Positions 44,845 through 53,940 of a stretch of 64,000 nt of DNA are shown piece after piece. The DNA comes from Pelagerythrobacter sp041912895 (GTDB lineage: Bacteria; Pseudomonadota; Alphaproteobacteria; Sphingomonadales; Sphingomonadaceae). The stretch is from assembly GCF_041912895.1 (NCBI RefSeq), contig NZ_JAYSGI010000001.1, forward strand, positions 1,116,001-1,180,000, read 5' to 3'. The notes below the pieces were generated by a model, which searched no databases, was not told the DNA's origin, and saw only the letters and a program-made list of their open reading frames with translations. The stretch's first letter is position 1. Each line of letters begins with the position of its first letter. Made by a program: the position numbers and the translations under genes.

Positions 44845-47324
44845 AGGCGCTGCGCCTCCACCGCGAGCTCGACCGGATCTGGCGCAACGATCCGGGCTGG
44901 AAGGGCATGTTCACGAACGTGAACCATACCGATCTGGGCAAGCGCTTCATCCTCGCCTCGTTCGTGTTCTTCGCCATCGGCGGCATTCTGGCGATGCTGA
45001 TCCGCGCGCAGCTCGCCACGCCGGGCAGCGCCTTCGTGGGGCCGGAAATCTACAACCAGCTGTTCACGATGCACGGCAGCATCATGATGTTCCTGTTCGC
45101 GATTCCCCTGATCGAAGGGGTGGCGATCTACCTGCTGCCCAAGATCCTCGGCGCGCGCGATCTCGCCTATCCGCGCCTCACCGCGCTCGGCTGGTGGTGC
45201 TACCTGTTCGGCGGCACGATCCTGATCGTGGCGATGCTGGCGGGCTATGCGCCCGATGCGGGCTGGTTCCTCTACCCCCCGCTGTCGGGCAAGGAATACA
45301 CCCCCGGCATCAACTCCGACGTCTGGCTGCTGGGCATCACCTTCGTCGAGATTTCGGCGATGTGCGCCGCGATCGAGATCATCGTCACCATCCTGAAATT
45401 CCGCGCGGCGGGCATGCGGCTGGACCGGATGCCGATCATGGCCTGGTACCTGCTGGTCACCGCCGGAATGATGGTGTTCGCCTTCCCGCCGCTGATCCTC
45501 GGCTCGATCCTGCTGGAGGTGGAGCGCGCGTTCGGCTGGCCGATCTACGCGCCCGCGACCGGCGGATCGCCGCTGCTGTGGCAACACCTGTTCTGGCTGT
45601 TCGGTCACCCAGAGGTCTACATCATCTTCCTGCCCGCTGCGGGCGCGATATCGACCATCCTGCCGGTGATGGCGCGCACCCGGCTGTTGGGATACGGGAT
45701 GATCGTCGCGGCGATCTTCGCCCTCGCCTTCCTCAGCTTCGGGCTGTGGGTGCACCACATGTTCACCACCGGCATCCCGAAGATGGCGCTGGGGTTCTTT
45801 TCCGCCGCATCGACGCTGGTGGCGGTCCCCACCGCGGTGCAGATCTTCGCGTGGCTGGGCACGCTGTGGATCGGCCACCCGGAACGGCGGCTGCCGATGC
45901 TCTACATCGTCGGCTTCTTCGTCGTGTTCGTGATCGGCGGGCTGACGGGCGTGATGCTGGCCGTAGTGCCGTTCGACGCGCAGGCGCACGATACCGCGTT
46001 CGTCACCGCCCACCTGCATTACGTGCTGGTCGGCGGGTTCGTGTTCCCGATGCTGGCGGCGACCTACTACTGGCTGCCCCACGTCAGCGGGCGTGGCCGG
46101 ATCATGCATCTGGGCGAAGCGGCGTTCTGGCTGATCTTCATCGGCTTCAACATGACCTTCCTGCTGATGCACGTGGTCGGCTTGCTGGGGATGCCGCGCC
46201 GGATCGATACCTATCCGGCCGACATCGGGTGGACCGCCTACAACCTCCTGTCCTCGGTCGGCTCGTTCGTGCTCGCGTTCGGCTTCGGGCTGTTCCTGAT
46301 CGACGTGATCCTGCAACTATGGCTTCGGCGCGACAACGTGCGCAATCCGTGGCGCGCGGGCACGCTGGAATGGGCGATGCCGACCCCTTCGCCGAGCTAC
46401 AACTTCGCCAGCCTGCCCACCGTGGAAAGCCGCGAGCCGCTGCACGACCGGCCCGAACTGCCGCTGGAACTGGTGCGCGGCGAAGGCCTGCTGGCACGCA
46501 CGCGCGACGGGCGGCGCGAGACGCTGGCGGTCGACAGCGTCACCGGCGCGCCCGCCTATGTCGCGGTGCTGCCGGGCAACAGCGCATTGCCGCTGTATAT
46601 CGCGCTGGTGCTGGCGGGCTTCTTCCTGTGCATGCTGTTCGGGCTCTATCCGGTCGCGCCGCTGTTCCTGATCGTCGTCGCGGTGCTCGGCTGGCGCTGG
46701 TGCTGGAGCCTGGGCGAGCGGCGCGACGTCGGCCCGGTCGATGCCGGAAATGGCCTCGAACTGCCGGTCGGCGGCGAAACGCGCGAGTCGACCGGGTGGC
46801 TCGGCAGCATCCTCGCCATCGCGGCCAGCGCCACGTTTTTCATCTCGCTGCTGTTCGGCTGGGCCTTCCTGTGGACGGTGGCGCCCGACTGGCCCCCGCC
46901 GCGGATCATCGCGCCGCTCGCGCTGCAACCCGCCCTGATGGCCTTCGGCGCGATCGCCGCCGTCGCGGGCCTGCGGATGGCACTGCGCGACCTGCATCGC
47001 GGCGCGCGGCCGCAGCGCGGGATATGGCTCGCGATCGTCGGCCAGTCGATCACGATCGCGATGCTCGGCTGGGCGCTCACCGCCCTGCCCCCGCCCACGA
47101 GCCACGCCTATGCCGCCACGACCGCCTGCATCGGCATCTACGCGCTGTTCCACGCCGGGCTGTCGGTCGCGATGGCCGCCTTCGCGCACCGCCGGATCGC
47201 GAAGGGATACGTCTCGCCCGCGCGCGACAGCGATCTGCGCGTGGCGGTCCTCTGGAACGACTACGCGGCCGGGGCGGCAGCCGCCGCGATGCTGGCGATC
47301 GCCCTGCCGGGGTGGCTCGCATGA
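44841..47324 (+). CDS. ctaD: Cytochrome c oxidase subunit I with fused subunit III-like domain
   Basis: An 827-residue membrane protein. Residues 1-540 form a haem-copper oxidase core: haem His in FTMHGSIMM, CuB ligands and the Tyr cross-link in FGHPEVY and WVHHMF, haem a3/a ligands in TAHLHYVL. The Glu of GHPEVY marks the A family. Residues about 575-827 are a reduced subunit III-like unit (FFISLLFGWAFLWTV, YALFHAGLSVAM). It pumps protons while reducing oxygen. No separate coxC gene is present, which agrees with the fusion. Confidence 0.93.
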   Translation: MKALRLHRELDRIWRNDPGWKGMFTNVNHTDLGKRFILASFVFFAIGGILAMLIRAQLATPGSAFVGPEIYNQLFTMHGSIMMFLFAIPLIEGVAIYLLPKILGARDLAYPRLTALGWWCYLFGGTILIVAMLAGYAPDAGWFLYPPLSGKEYTPGINSDVWLLGITFVEISAMCAAIEIIVTILKFRAAGMRLDRMPIMAWYLLVTAGMMVFAFPPLILGSILLEVERAFGWPIYAPATGGSPLLWQHLFWLFGHPEVYIIFLPAAGAISTILPVMARTRLLGYGMIVAAIFALAFLSFGLWVHHMFTTGIPKMALGFFSAASTLVAVPTAVQIFAWLGTLWIGHPERRLPMLYIVGFFVVFVIGGLTGVMLAVVPFDAQAHDTAFVTAHLHYVLVGGFVFPMLAATYYWLPHVSGRGRIMHLGEAAFWLIFIGFNMTFLLMHVVGLLGMPRRIDTYPADIGWTAYNLLSSVGSFVLAFGFGLFLIDVILQLWLRRDNVRNPWRAGTLEWAMPTPSPSYNFASLPTVESREPLHDRPELPLELVRGEGLLARTRDGRRETLAVDSVTGAPAYVAVLPGNSALPLYIALVLAGFFLCMLFGLYPVAPLFLIVVAVLGWRWCWSLGERRDVGPVDAGNGLELPVGGETRESTGWLGSILAIAASATFFISLLFGWAFLWTVAPDWPPPRIIAPLALQPALMAFGAIAAVAGLRMALRDLHRGARPQRGIWLAIVGQSITIAMLGWALTALPPPTSHAYAATTACIGIYALFHAGLSVAMAAFAHRRIAKGYVSPARDSDLRVAVLWNDYAAGAAAAAMLAIALPGWLA

Positions 47325-47632
47325 CGGCGCTGCTCCGGCTGAGCGCGGGCCTCGTCTGGTGGGCGATCGCCTTTGCGCTGATCTACGCGGCCCACGGCGT
47401 GAGCTGCAGCGCCGGGCTGGACCGGGTGCCGTTGCTCGGCGGCACCGGCCACGCCGTGCTGCTGCTGGCCCTGTGGGCAGCCAGTCTGGCGATCGCTGCG
47501 GCGATAGTGTTCTGGCAGATCAGGCACCGCGGCGAAGTGCTGCACACCGCGAGCGTGGCGCTGTCGCTCACCGGATTGGGGGCGATAGCGATAGGCGGCC
47601 TGCCGATCCTGATCGTTCCGGCCTGTATCTGA
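47321..47632 (+). CDS. Small membrane protein of the cox operon
   Basis: A 103-residue protein with three predicted helices, coupled to the oxidase gene by an ATGA overlap. It has no family I recognise; a Cys in VSCSAG and another in VPACI are at the membrane edges. By position it may be an accessory (subunit IV-like) chain or assembly factor of this oxidase. It is convergent with copB with only four bases between stops. Confidence 0.7.
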   Translation: MTALLRLSAGLVWWAIAFALIYAAHGVSCSAGLDRVPLLGGTGHAVLLLALWAASLAIAAAIVFWQIRHRGEVLHTASVALSLTGLGAIAIGGLPILIVPACI

Positions 47633-47636
47633 CCGT

Positions 47637-48635
47637 TCAGAACCAGAACCGGACGCCGACCACGTAGTTGGTCACCCCGGCGTTCTCACCCTCGAGGCGC
47701 GCAAAATCGGCGCTGCGGCCCAGCTTCCATTCCTGCTCCACCCCGATGTACGGCGCGAATTCGGGCACGATCTCGTATCGGAGCCGCAGGCCCAGCTCGA
47801 TCGAATCGAACCCCGCGCCGATCCCGAGCTCGGGAATATCCTGCGCCGAAAGGTTCGCCTCCGCGCGCGGTTGCAGGATCAGGCGCTGGGTGATCCGCTG
47901 ATCGAGTTCCGCCTCGACCCTGGCCGTCAGATCGCCCCTGTCGGACAGGAACGCCGCAGCGTCGATCTCGAACAGGTAGGGCGCGAGCCCCTGAACACCC
48001 ACGACCGCGTATGTCCGGTCGCGCGGGGCGAAATCCTGCCGCACCCCGGCCTGGAAATCGAACCACGGCCCGATCGCCCGGCTGTAGAGCGCCTGCACTT
48101 CTGCGCCTTCGATCGGCTCGCCGAAGCTGCCCTCCCCTTCGGATTTCAGCCACAACTTGTCGAGATCGCCGCCGTACCAGCCCTGCACGTCCCACAAGTA
48201 TCCGTCGGCGTCTTCGCGCGCGCGATATTCGGCCCGGTCCGCCTGAAACCACAGATAGGTCTGATTGCCGTGCTCGTGGCGAAGGTGATCGCGCGATGCG
48301 CGCATCGCTTCGGCGCCCCAGACGGCATCGGCCGCACGCGGCGGGCCGGAACCGGCCGCCGCCGGGGGCGCGCCCTCGGGGATGGGCGCCGCGTCGTGCT
48401 CCATCCCCGAATGGTCCATCTGCGAATGGTCCATGCCGTCCATCGTGGACTGATCGGCCGGCGCATCGTCCGCCCGCTCGTTCGCATCATGAGCCGGGCC
48501 CTCGTGGCCATGCGGATGCTGGGATGCCGATTGGTCCGCCTCGCCGGGCGGAGAGTGCGCTTCGTGCCCGGCATGCTGGGCCATCGCCGGCGAAGCGGCG
48601 CTCGCGAGCAGCAGGAACGCGGCGGGGCGCATCAT
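47637..48635 (-). CDS. copB: Copper resistance outer-membrane protein CopB
   Basis: A 332-residue protein: signal peptide (1-19), a Met/His-rich region (about 20-85, with MDGMDHSQMDHSGMEHD) that would bind copper, and a C-terminal beta-barrel (VQGWYGGDLDKLWLKSEGE, ending VVGVRFWF). It matches PcoB/CopB. Its ATG overlaps the copA stop, so the pair is translated together. Confidence 0.93.
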   Translation of the reverse strand: MMRPAAFLLLASAASPAMAQHAGHEAHSPPGEADQSASQHPHGHEGPAHDANERADDAPADQSTMDGMDHSQMDHSGMEHDAAPIPEGAPPAAAGSGPPRAADAVWGAEAMRASRDHLRHEHGNQTYLWFQADRAEYRAREDADGYLWDVQGWYGGDLDKLWLKSEGEGSFGEPIEGAEVQALYSRAIGPWFDFQAGVRQDFAPRDRTYAVVGVQGLAPYLFEIDAAAFLSDRGDLTARVEAELDQRITQRLILQPRAEANLSAQDIPELGIGAGFDSIELGLRLRYEIVPEFAPYIGVEQEWKLGRSADFARLEGENAGVTNYVVGVRFWF

Positions 48636-50407
48636 GGCTCTCCCTCCCGGTCCGCATCGGGCCGGTAGCCCTCCGGCGCCACCGTCACGACCTGAAACAT
48701 CCCCATGTGCATGTGATAGAGGAGGTGGCAGTGGAACGCCCAGTCGCCTTCCTCGTCGGCCGTGAGATCGAACGAGGCGCTCCCGCCCGGCTGGACGATC
48801 ACCGTATGCTTCTGCGGCTGGCGATCCGCCGGTGCGCCGTTGACCAGCTCGAAGAAATGCCCGTGCAGATGAATCGGGTGCGCCATCATGGTGTCGTTGA
48901 CGAGCTTCACGCGGACGCGCTCGTTGTAGGCGAAGCGGATCGGCTGATCGCTGACGGCCGAAAACTTGCTGCCGTCGAACGACCACATGTAGCGCTCCAT
49001 GTTGCCGGTCAGGTGGATTTCCATCTGCCGCGAGGGCCGGCGCGGGTCGTCGTTGGGCGCGAGCGCGACGAGATCGCGGTAGGTCAGCACCCTGTGCGGC
49101 ATGCTGTCGAGGCCGATGCCCGGATCGCCCATCCGGTCGACCGGGTTCATCGAAACCATGTCGACGCCGGGCCCGACGGCGACGTCCGCAGGCAGCCGGG
49201 ACGTATCGCGCATAGACATGCCCGCCATGTCGCCCCCGGCACCACCGTTTCCCGCATGGCCGGTTTCGCCATGACCCATCGCGCCATGGCCCATCCCGCC
49301 GTGCCCCATATCCGCCATCGTCAGCAGCGGCGGATCGCGCAGCGCGGGCACCGCGGCGCGCGCGCCGGGCCTGCTCGCCAGCGTCGCGACCGCCATTCCC
49401 GAGCGGTCCATGCTCTCGGCGACGATCGAATGCGCCTCGCCGGTGGGTTCGACGACGATGTCGTAGGTTTCTGCCGTTCCGATCTGAAATTCCTCGACTT
49501 CCACCGGGCGCACGTTCTGCCCGTCCGCCGCCACGACATGGAACCTCAAGCCGGGGATGCGCAGGTTGAAGAAGCTCATCGCGCTGCCGTTGATGATCCG
49601 CAGGCGCACGCGTTCGCCGCGTTCGAACAGATATTCGAGGCCTTCGTCCGGCCCCCGGCCGTTGGCGAGATAGGTGTAGGTCGATCCGCTCACGTCGAGG
49701 ATATCGGTCGGCATCATCCGCATCCCGGCCCACATCCGCCGGTCTCTGCCGGAAAGCGGATATGCGTCGGTCCAGCTCGTCTTCTGATTGTTGAAGTATT
49801 CCTCGCCCTTCTTGAGCTTTTCCATGATCGCATGCGGGTGGAGCGGCGTGAATTCGCTCAGCAGCAGGATGTAGTCCCGGTCCGCCTGCACGGGGTCTCC
49901 CGCGGCGGGTTCGATCACAATCGGTCCGTAATGGCCCGCCTGCTCCTGCATGTTCGAGTGGCTGTGCCACCAGTAGGTGCCCGACTGGCGCAGCGCGGGG
50001 AGGTCGTAGACAAACGTTTCACCCGGCGCGATGCCGGGGAAGCTCACCCCCGGAACCCCGTCGAACTGGAACGGCACCAGCAGCCCGTGCCAGTGGATCG
50101 AGCTATCCGCGCCGAGCGTGTTGGTCACGTTGAGCCGGACGGGCTCGCCCTCCTTCAGGCGGACGAGCGGGCCCGGCACGCTGCCGTTCACGGCCACCGC
50201 ATGGCCGCGCCGGCCCTGCACCGCCCAAGCGCCCTCGCCGATCGTCAGGTCGATGCTGCGGCCGGACACCTCGTCGAACCCCGAGCGGATCGGCCCGCCG
50301 TGGAGATCGCCTCCGCGCGCCCAGGCCGGCGTCATGGCGCCGATGCCGAGCAGGCCGGCGGCCCCGGCTCCGGCGCCGAGGAAACGTCGTCGATTCAGGT
50401 CGCGCAT
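48632..50407 (-). CDS. copA: Multicopper oxidase CopA (copper resistance, Tat-exported)
   Basis: A 591-residue periplasmic multicopper oxidase with a twin-arginine signal (NRRRFLGAG). Copper-site motifs are HWHG, WWHSHSN, HPIHLHGHFFEL and HCHLLYHMHMGMF. A Met/His-rich insert (about 360-400, MADMGHGGMGHGAMGHGETG) is typical of CopA/PcoA and probably binds Cu(I). It oxidises Cu(I) and protects the periplasm. The ATG at 50407 is preferred over a TTG one codon upstream. Confidence 0.94.
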   Translation of the reverse strand: MRDLNRRRFLGAGAGAAGLLGIGAMTPAWARGGDLHGGPIRSGFDEVSGRSIDLTIGEGAWAVQGRRGHAVAVNGSVPGPLVRLKEGEPVRLNVTNTLGADSSIHWHGLLVPFQFDGVPGVSFPGIAPGETFVYDLPALRQSGTYWWHSHSNMQEQAGHYGPIVIEPAAGDPVQADRDYILLLSEFTPLHPHAIMEKLKKGEEYFNNQKTSWTDAYPLSGRDRRMWAGMRMMPTDILDVSGSTYTYLANGRGPDEGLEYLFERGERVRLRIINGSAMSFFNLRIPGLRFHVVAADGQNVRPVEVEEFQIGTAETYDIVVEPTGEAHSIVAESMDRSGMAVATLASRPGARAAVPALRDPPLLTMADMGHGGMGHGAMGHGETGHAGNGGAGGDMAGMSMRDTSRLPADVAVGPGVDMVSMNPVDRMGDPGIGLDSMPHRVLTYRDLVALAPNDDPRRPSRQMEIHLTGNMERYMWSFDGSKFSAVSDQPIRFAYNERVRVKLVNDTMMAHPIHLHGHFFELVNGAPADRQPQKHTVIVQPGGSASFDLTADEEGDWAFHCHLLYHMHMGMFQVVTVAPEGYRPDADREGEP

Positions 50408-50464
50408 CAAAGATATCTCGTTCGTATGCCTTTTGCCCTCTTACGCGCCCGACGCGATCGCCCC

Positions 50465-51025
50465 TCACGGTTTTCCGATTTCTTCCCGCAATATCCTGCG
50501 CGCGCGGTAGATCCGGGTTTCGACCGTTTTTTCCGATACGTTCAGCAGTTCGGCGGCCTCACGCTGGCTGTGGCCATCGATCGCCACCAGCACCAGCGCC
50601 TCGCGCAAGCGGATCGGCAGCCTGCCGATCGCCTGCCGGGTCCGCTCCAGCGCATCGCGGTCGCCGGCAGCCCTCTCCGGCGAAGGCGCTTCGTCGCCGG
50701 CCAGATCGCAAGACGGCCCGGCGCCCAGGCGGAATGCCTCCGCGACCTTGCGCCTGCGCAGCCGGTCGCGGCACTTGTTGAGCGTTATCGTCGTCAACAT
50801 CGGCAGGATCGGCCGGGCCGCGTCCAGCCGCTCGCGAGCGACCCATGCCGACGCCAACGCGTCCTGCACCGCATCCTGGGCTTCCGCACGGTTTCCCAGC
50901 ATCCGGCCCGCCGTCGCCAGCAGGCGAGGTATCAGCGACCTTGCCAGCCCGGCGAAGGCGAGCCTGTCGCCTGCGATCGTCCGGCGGATCAGCTCCGCTT
51001 CGGTTTCGGCCGGGGATAGCGCCAC
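50465..51025 (-). CDS. ECF sigma factor, CnrH-like
   Basis: A 186-residue sigma-70 family protein with region 2 (FAGLARSLIPRLLATAGRML, DAVQDALASAWV) and region 4 (LPIRLREALVLVAIDGHSQR, then EAAELLNVSEKTVETRIYRA). Start is a GTG at 51025, seven bases after the stop of the metal-sensor gene. Position and size (CnrH is about 190 residues) suggest it is held by the small membrane protein encoded at 51470-51754 and drives copAB and its own operon. Confidence 0.9.
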   Translation of the reverse strand: MALSPAETEAELIRRTIAGDRLAFAGLARSLIPRLLATAGRMLGNRAEAQDAVQDALASAWVARERLDAARPILPMLTTITLNKCRDRLRRRKVAEAFRLGAGPSCDLAGDEAPSPERAAGDRDALERTRQAIGRLPIRLREALVLVAIDGHSQREAAELLNVSEKTVETRIYRARRILREEIGKP

Positions 51026-51032
51026 CGCCGGA

Positions 51033-51473
51033 TCATTCCGGCGTCGCGCCGGTCAGCGATCGCGCGACCTGCTGATCGAATTCGCGCCGCTGCTCCTCGT
51101 CGAGGATCTGCCGCATCGCGAACACATGGCGTACGGTCGATTTCTGGAGGTCGCCCATCGCATCGTGCACCCCGTCGATCGCGGCGGTCACTCGCGGTCC
51201 GTATTCGTGTTCGCTGTCCATCGCCGCGGCCAGGCGGGCATTGGCCTGACGCAGGGCGAGTTCGTGCTGGGCGTTTTCGATCGCAAACCGCGCCTCGAGA
51301 GCATCGAGCCGGCGCAGTTGCGCCGCGTCGGGGTCGAGCCGCTCGTGGACGAATTCGTGCAGACCGCCGGGCTGGCGCTGGTCGTGCCAGCGATTGGCCG
51401 CCACCGCACCCAGCGCACCCGCGAGCGCGGCGAGGACGATCGCGACGGCGATCTGCAGGCGCGAGACCTTCAT
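51033..51473 (-). CDS. CnrX-like periplasmic metal sensor
   Basis: A 146-residue protein with one N-terminal membrane anchor (8-26) and a helical-hairpin periplasmic domain of the heavy-metal-resistance (CnrX/Spy-like) family. CnrX binds metal through His42, His46, Glu63, His119 and Met123. Here His39, His43, Glu60, His116 and Met120 are present, each shifted by exactly three. Length also agrees (CnrX is about 148). It should sense a periplasmic metal and release the sigma factor. Coupled by ATGA to the gene before it. Confidence 0.85.
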   Translation of the reverse strand: MKVSRLQIAVAIVLAALAGALGAVAANRWHDQRQPGGLHEFVHERLDPDAAQLRRLDALEARFAIENAQHELALRQANARLAAAMDSEHEYGPRVTAAIDGVHDAMGDLQKSTVRHVFAMRQILDEEQRREFDQQVARSLTGATPE

Positions 51474-51754
51474 GGCTCGACCTGCAGGAGCGCGGCCGGC
51501 GAAAGGTGGGCCTCGCTGGAAACGACATACGTGCGCGGCTCGGCATAGGCAGGCGCCTGCGCGACCGTCGCGCCCGCGCCCAGCCCGACGATCGCGAGAC
51601 AAGCGAGCAGCATCAGCCGGCCGCGCGCTTCCCGCCGCGCCTGCAGCCGGCCCGCACGCTCCCACACGCCGTCCATGAAATCATCCGATACCGGCATCGC
51701 CGGCCTATTGCCCAGCCGGTTCAGAAGCGGGTCGAGCGGGTCTCCGGGCTGCAT
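51470..51754 (-). CDS. CnrY-like membrane anti-sigma factor (inferred)
   Basis: A 94-residue protein with a cytosolic N-terminal part (1-46), one membrane helix (47-66, LMLLACLAIVGLGAGATVA) and a short periplasmic tail. CnrY is about 95 residues with the same topology, and the gene order Y-X-H is the same. Sequence identity to CnrY is not obvious by eye, so the call rests on layout. AAAGGA precedes the ATG at 51754; the frame is open to 51775. Its stop overlaps the sensor start. Confidence 0.65.
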   Translation of the reverse strand: MQPGDPLDPLLNRLGNRPAMPVSDDFMDGVWERAGRLQARREARGRLMLLACLAIVGLGAGATVAQAPAYAEPRTYVVSSEAHLSPAALLQVEP

Positions 51755-51799
51755 CGTCGAACATCCTTTCTGCACACGATACGGCTTTTCCCGCCCCAG

Positions 51800-52391
51800 C
51801 CCTCATCAATCTTTCGCAAGGCACGCGGCGTCAAGCGCAGCGCCGTGCCGAAGCGAGGGTGGGCGATGGTTCGGAGACACTCGGTCATGCCGTAACTGCG
51901 AAAGGCGTAGATGCCTTGCGCATCGGCACGGCGGGCCAGGTTCGGCGGGTTCGGCGCGCCCGAGGAGCTGAATATCTCGAGGTGATGACCGGGCGAGTTG
52001 CTGCGTTCGTATCGTTCGACGAGACCGCGGAGGAACACCGTTGTGCCCGGCGCGATTGTCGCGCGCTCCTGTTCGATCAGGTCGATCGCGATCTCCGAGT
52101 CCCATCGCGGCAGCACGACGCTGCGGCCACCCAGCGACAGCGGCCGCAGCACACGGTATAGATACCACCGACATGGGCCAGCGGCGCTCCGGTAAACGTG
52201 ACATCGTCGATCGAGAGGCCGAGATCGAGGCGCCATGCATCAAGCGCGCTGGTGAACCCGGCGGCGCTCGCCAGCCGCCTTTCGGCGCCGACGTCGTGCC
52301 CGAGGTATATGGAACCGAAGCCGAGATGCGTCGACTTTGCGCTCAATTCCGGGTGCGCGGAATAGCCCTTCAAGAACTCACGCCAACCCAC
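51800..52391 (-). pseudogene. Remnant of an acyl-CoA synthetase/AMP-binding enzyme
   Basis: Two minus-strand frames join into part of an ANL-superfamily enzyme. The first reads GLSIDDVTFTGAPLAHVGG, then after a one-base deletion near 52151 the second reads LRPLSLGGRSVVLPRW and later SSSGAPNPPNLARR with IYAFRSYGMTEC (adenylation core motif). Both the N-terminal third and the C-terminal domain are missing. The right end stops where the DNA turns AT-rich (about 52390); the left end fades before the promoter of the CnrY-like gene. No functional product is expected. Confidence 0.75.
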
Positions 52392-52460
52392 CTTTCATCA
52401 AATATACCTCTTTCTGTAGGCAACTCGCATCAAAAGTCGTCGAAATAAAAAACAGAGTGG

Positions 52461-53264
52461 CTAATTAGCCACATATCCGAGAATGCCTTCGTACGCGTAT
52501 CCACCCTGCGATCCCTCGTTGTAATTCACCGTAATCAGATGATCTGAGGTATTCGCTTTATAAAAGCGGTAGAGCGGAAGAAGGCCAGCCACTTGAGACG
52601 TTGAGGCGTAACCAAGAATGCCTTCACCTCGGCGTCCTTCGCAATTGGACTGTGTCGACACAAAATGATCGCCGTTGGCAGGATTGAAGCAACGATAAAG
52701 GGCGCGGCGATTCGCGCCTCCGTTCACGAACAAATGAAATCCAGTCGTCTCAAAATTGAATCCAGCACTTGCTGCCTCTGAATATGAACGCGTCATGAAA
52801 TGCTGCAAATTTTTGTAAAATCGATATACCGAAACCATCGTAGTAACTGTTTGCCCTGGCACGGGATACGCATCTATCGCTTTGACAACCTCATCAACCG
52901 TACCAACAGCAATCGGGCAGCTATAGGAATAAACCGAGCCGGTCGTGATGTTGGTCTCACCGAAAACGCAAGACCACTTCGTTGTCGGATCAGCGCCTGA
53001 CGAAAAATTCAAATAAGCCATATAACCGCGATTGGGATTCGCCATGATTGCTGGAGACCATGCGCCCATTGCATGCAAGCCGTTAGGTTGAGCGATAATA
53101 ACGGGGAATGCCGTGTGTTGACTTGGACTATCGGTAGCGGTCGCTACCACCTTGGTCAAAGTTCGTGAGACCCGGTCATAAGTCAAAAATGTATTGAACG
53201 TAGCAGGCAGGCCGACTTTCACGGCAAGCCCAACTCGCCCACCGAGATCATGGCGATCGCGCAC
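52461..53264 (-). CDS. DUF5648-repeat (lectin-like) protein, 5' truncated
   Basis: The frame holds up to 267 residues from a GTG at 53264, but genuine sequence seems to begin near 53215 (LPATFNTFLTYDRVSRTL), so the N-terminus and signal peptide are gone. Three tandem repeats of the DUF5648 kind lie at the C-terminus: VYRFYKNLQHFMTRSYSEA, LYRCFNPANGDHFVSTQSN and LYRFYKANTSDHLITVNYNE, two of them ending with ILGY. Such repeats adorn secreted hydrolases and adhesins. The DNA is strikingly AT-richer than its surroundings (24 G+C in the 60 bases from 52801), a sign of transfer. Probably a gene fragment. Confidence 0.6.
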   Translation of the reverse strand: MRDRHDLGGRVGLAVKVGLPATFNTFLTYDRVSRTLTKVVATATDSPSQHTAFPVIIAQPNGLHAMGAWSPAIMANPNRGYMAYLNFSSGADPTTKWSCVFGETNITTGSVYSYSCPIAVGTVDEVVKAIDAYPVPGQTVTTMVSVYRFYKNLQHFMTRSYSEAASAGFNFETTGFHLFVNGGANRRALYRCFNPANGDHFVSTQSNCEGRRGEGILGYASTSQVAGLLPLYRFYKANTSDHLITVNYNEGSQGGYAYEGILGYVAN

Positions 53265-53891
53265 CAGCTTTACGTCCTTAAATCCTGCGGCGTAGAAGGC
53301 GACTTCGCCGAGTTTGGTTGCTTCAAGGGCTTCAGTTCCTCAATGCTGAGCTTCGCCTGCCAGCAGCTGGATTTGAAGATGCATATCTTCGATTCATTCG
53401 AAGGCCTTCCGGAAGCAAAGCACAGCGGTTACACTGAGGGCGATTATGCCGGCAGTCTCGAAGAAGTAACCGAGAATGTGCGCCGGCTGGGGTCGCTCGA
53501 ACAGGTTACCTTCCACAAAGGCTTCTACGCCGATACCTTCCGCGACTACCGCCCTCCTCGCCTCATGTGCCTGTGGATGGACGTCGATCTCGAGGTGTCT
53601 GCCAGGGATCTGATGGTCGTCGCCGACTGCCTCGACCCGAGAGCGAGCCTTTTTAGCCATGAATGCGTAGCGGATATGTTTTCGGACGGAGAGATCGTTA
53701 ACGCACCCAGACCCGACAATCCCATCCCGCCCGTCCTGGATCGGTTCGTCGAACTCGGTCGCCCGCTGACCGGGCACCACGTGCACGGACACACGGGTGC
53801 TTTCTGGCCGCGCTCGGACGGTATTGCCGTCGTGCACAACGAGGTTTTGACGAGGTTGCTGCAGATCCTTCGCAAGGAGGTGTTCAAGTAG
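53250..53891 (+). CDS. TylF/MycF-type methyltransferase, probably N-terminally truncated
   Basis: A 213-residue Rossmann-fold methyltransferase-like protein. The SAM loop is GDFAEFGCFKGFSSSML, followed by MHIFDSFEGLPEAKHSG and the metal-site-like WMDVDLEVSARDLM. It ends NEVLTRLLQILRKEVF. The reading frame continues upstream without an evident start, and the DNA switches abruptly to AT-rich foreign sequence near 53220-53245, so the original N-terminal part has probably been replaced. It might still be translated from the ATG at 53250. Confidence 0.65.
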   Translation: MAIAHQLYVLKSCGVEGDFAEFGCFKGFSSSMLSFACQQLDLKMHIFDSFEGLPEAKHSGYTEGDYAGSLEEVTENVRRLGSLEQVTFHKGFYADTFRDYRPPRLMCLWMDVDLEVSARDLMVVADCLDPRASLFSHECVADMFSDGEIVNAPRPDNPIPPVLDRFVELGRPLTGHHVHGHTGAFWPRSDGIAVVHNEVLTRLLQILRKEVFK

Positions 53892-53940
53892 AAGGAAAAC
53901 TACAAAACGGCCTCGCGATCGAAATCAGAGACAGCTGAAA

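Noticed and set aside
51740..51820. ECF-type promoter in front of the CnrY-like gene (GGGAAAAGCC ... TCGTG)
   Set aside because: The spacing and bases only loosely resemble known ECF sites; without a second matching promoter it is not supportable.
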